The translations under genes were made by a program, and so were the position numbers. DNA of 5,745 bases from Saprospiraceae bacterium (GTDB lineage: Bacteria > Bacteroidota > Bacteroidia > Chitinophagales > Saprospiraceae). Positions 4,230 through 5,745 of the stretch are shown one piece after another. The notes beneath the pieces were generated by a model. That model did no database searches and was not told the origin of the DNA. It was given only the letters and a program-made list of their open reading frames with translations. The stretch's first letter is position 1; each line of letters starts with the position of its first letter. The stretch lies in contig JACMMM010000119.1 of assembly GCA_014379065.1 (NCBI GenBank), positions 1 through 5,745 of the forward strand, in the 5' to 3' direction.

Positions 4230-5745
4230 TTATTGCCCAACTTCAGTGCCTCTCCAAGGAGTAGCCACATAAGGGAAGCTTGTTTTGAAATGCTTGTCGT
4301 TGTTGTTGACTCCGGTGCGGTAAGACAAAACGCCCACCAGGTCGGTAGTTACCGGATTGGCACCGCCAGCCGTGTAGTCGTCGTACCAAAGTCCGATGGC
4401 GGCTAAGGCCACGCCTGCTACTGCTTGCAACTCAATAAGGGTCACGTCATCTTCGAGGCGTCGGCCATTCGGGAATCCGTCCATGTTCGGGATGGCTTGA
4501 ATGTTCGTGTTCGCGTAAGCCGGATCCGTCAGTCCCAATACGGCTGCATTCACGATACCGAGTGGGCTGAACTTTGGATCCGTACGGCTCGTGGCGGGCA
4601 CTGCCATATTGAGCCGGAGCATATCACCACCGTTTGGTAAAAAGTTGTTGATGAAAGGTTTGCCAGGCGACAAGGGGCCTCCGGTTTTGCCAGTAGCAAG
4701 TTGGTAAGGCGGCAGGTTTGGCACACCTGTGTGGAATATAGGCCAAAGGTCTACCGAGCGAGGTTTCCCTGGACCCGGAAGCAGCAAGCCACCGAATGTA
4801 CCGGGGTCGAACGCTGTGCCTACCAATGCAGGATTGCCTTTCAAGGGCCACAAGCCATCTTTCCCATTCCGAAAATCAAAGCTCTGCAAGGAACTGGTCT
4901 GGACGCGCAAAGCCGAAAAGGCCGGTACAGCGCCGCCAAACTGCGAATCGTCCATGTACAATGCCAGTTCAGGATTGTAGAAATAATTGTCCAAGGTAAC
5001 ATCGGCCAATTCATCATAAGGCGTGATGCGGTTCCAATAATCTTTGTTGCCAATGGGTATTACCACCTCGTTGGTGAGGGGCATTCCAATTCTGGAAACT
5101 TGGATCCATGCGCCAGCGTCGTTTGGCTCAGCGCCGTTGGGCTGAAGCGTACGCGTTGCCAGGCGGCTGGCCGAAGCCCATACGCCGATGGTGTAGTCGC
5201 CATCCAAAATATTGGTTGGAGTGCCAGGAGCACTTGCTTTGCGCAGCGTGGAGATGGGCACTTGAATAGCGATGGAATGCACGTTGAAAAAGCCAAGTCC
5301 GTCACGGGGCTGGCCGTTTTGCCGTGGCAAGTCGCCAAGGTCAAAAACACCTCCTAAATCTACAAAGAAGGGATCATCAGCGGGTCCGCAAAAGACTTTT
5401 TCGCCCGTGGTTGCTGTCATAATCGAGGCAGTGATAAGGGCTTCATACGTCGTATTCAATCCTGCGGTGGATTCAATGGAGCGCGGGCCGATGTTCGGTG
5501 GCGGCACTATGCCGTTGGTAACGATGGATGTGAAAGTTGCGCCACCATTTACACTGCGCTCCAGCGTGTAAGTCGTTTTCAGGTTTTGCGCGCCTAGGCG
5601 GATGTTGAAAAACGTGGTGGGGTCTTGGTTCACCCGTGTGAACGTAAAACGGTACACGATTTCATCGCCAGGCACGGAGGCGTCGTTGTCAATGTGGATT
5701 TCATACCGGATGTTTTCGCCAAACGTGTAATAGTTTGGGCCACCA
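4230..5745 (-). CDS. DUF4331-family protein, 5' end outside window, no sorting domain
   Basis: The reading frame stays open to the right edge: the first full codon is at 5744-5742 and gives GGPNYYTFGENIRYEIHIDNDAS, matching its neighbour from residue 70 on. About 69 N-terminal residues, including any signal peptide and the SHREAP opening, therefore lie outside the window. The GTG at 5675 is an internal Val codon, not the start. The 504 visible residues align almost end to end with the DUF4331 part of the downstream protein, including VFCG, DDPFFVDLGGVFDLGD, YNPELALYMDDSQFGG and GLWYDDYTAGG. A counted stretch of about 99 residues is roughly 75% identical. The protein stops at RGTEVGQ, just where the paralogue enters its linker and T9SS tail, and the following 24 bases hold no remnant of such a tail. 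It may stay in the periplasm, use another route, or partner the secreted paralogue. Only one Cys (in VFCG) is visible. Function is unknown. Confidence 0.9.
   Translation of the reverse strand, partial: GGPNYYTFGENIRYEIHIDNDASVPGDEIVYRFTFTRVNQDPTTFFNIRLGAQNLKTTYTLERSVNGGATFTSIVTNGIVPPPNIGPRSIESTAGLNTTYEALITASIMTATTGEKVFCGPADDPFFVDLGGVFDLGDLPRQNGQPRDGLGFFNVHSIAIQVPISTLRKASAPGTPTNILDGDYTIGVWASASRLATRTLQPNGAEPNDAGAWIQVSRIGMPLTNEVVIPIGNKDYWNRITPYDELADVTLDNYFYNPELALYMDDSQFGGAVPAFSALRVQTSSLQSFDFRNGKDGLWPLKGNPALVGTAFDPGTFGGLLLPGPGKPRSVDLWPIFHTGVPNLPPYQLATGKTGGPLSPGKPFINNFLPNGGDMLRLNMAVPATSRTDPKFSPLGIVNAAVLGLTDPAYANTNIQAIPNMDGFPNGRRLEDDVTLIELQAVAGVALAAIGLWYDDYTAGGANPVTTDLVGVLSYRTGVNNNDKHFKTSFPYVATPWRGTEVGQ

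Noticed and set aside
4225..4232. TAACTTTC on the minus strand as a promoter for the second DUF4331 gene
   Set aside because: It matches TAnnTTTG except for the last base but overlaps the upstream stop codon and lacks a -33 element. Co-transcription across the 24-bp gap is simpler.
4701..5357. 218-codon plus-strand open frame opposite the upstream DUF4331 gene
   Set aside because: It is antisense to strongly conserved DUF4331 sequence. It begins at a different place and in different surroundings from the antisense frame on the paralogue, so it is not conserved between copies.
5673..5675. GTG as the start of the upstream DUF4331 gene
   Set aside because: The frame continues upstream with GGPNYYTFGENIRYEIHIDN, which matches the paralogue. 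The GTG is an internal Val codon and the real start is outside the window.

Overview
The window looks like chromosomal DNA from a member of the Bacteroidota. The strongest evidence is a C-terminal type IX secretion (T9SS) sorting domain on one of the large proteins (NYPNPF, then LPAGLY, then a short Lys-containing tail). Two TAnnTTTG promoter-type boxes in the divergent intergenic region and the lack of obvious Shine-Dalgarno sequences agree with this. The roughly balanced base composition and the DUF4331/T9SS architecture would fit an environmental lineage such as the Saprospiria, but the genus is not determinable from this sequence.

Layout, left to right. Positions 67-447 (minus) encode MsrB, a cytoplasmic methionine sulfoxide reductase. 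Positions 555-1493 (minus) encode an exported di-haem cytochrome c peroxidase of the CcpA/MauG family. A 69-bp divergent promoter region follows, and then a plus-strand gene (1563-2036) for a small membrane-anchored protein whose soluble part resembles a PKD-type beta sandwich. Its 3' end faces the next gene across a 132-bp intergenic region containing a perfect 28-bp-arm palindrome made of nested 10-bp tandem repeats. From 2169 to the right edge lie two tandem minus-strand genes for DUF4331-family exported proteins. The downstream gene (2169-4205) is complete and carries a T9SS sorting domain. The upstream gene (4230 to the edge) has its N-terminus outside the window and ends without any sorting domain.

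How the genes may work together: msrB and the peroxidase are consecutive on one strand and both deal with oxidants, in the cytoplasm and the cell envelope respectively. They may be co-transcribed, although 107 bp and a small hairpin lie between them. The two DUF4331 genes are 24 bp apart and almost certainly form an operon, probably starting outside the window. Their products are about three quarters identical in a stretch counted by eye but differ in predicted fate. One should be sent to the cell surface or medium through T9SS, while the other lacks that signal. The best candidates for something not fully described are this asymmetric DUF4331 pair, whose biochemical function is unknown, and the nested palindrome. 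No CRISPR array, tRNA, rRNA or transposase is visible.
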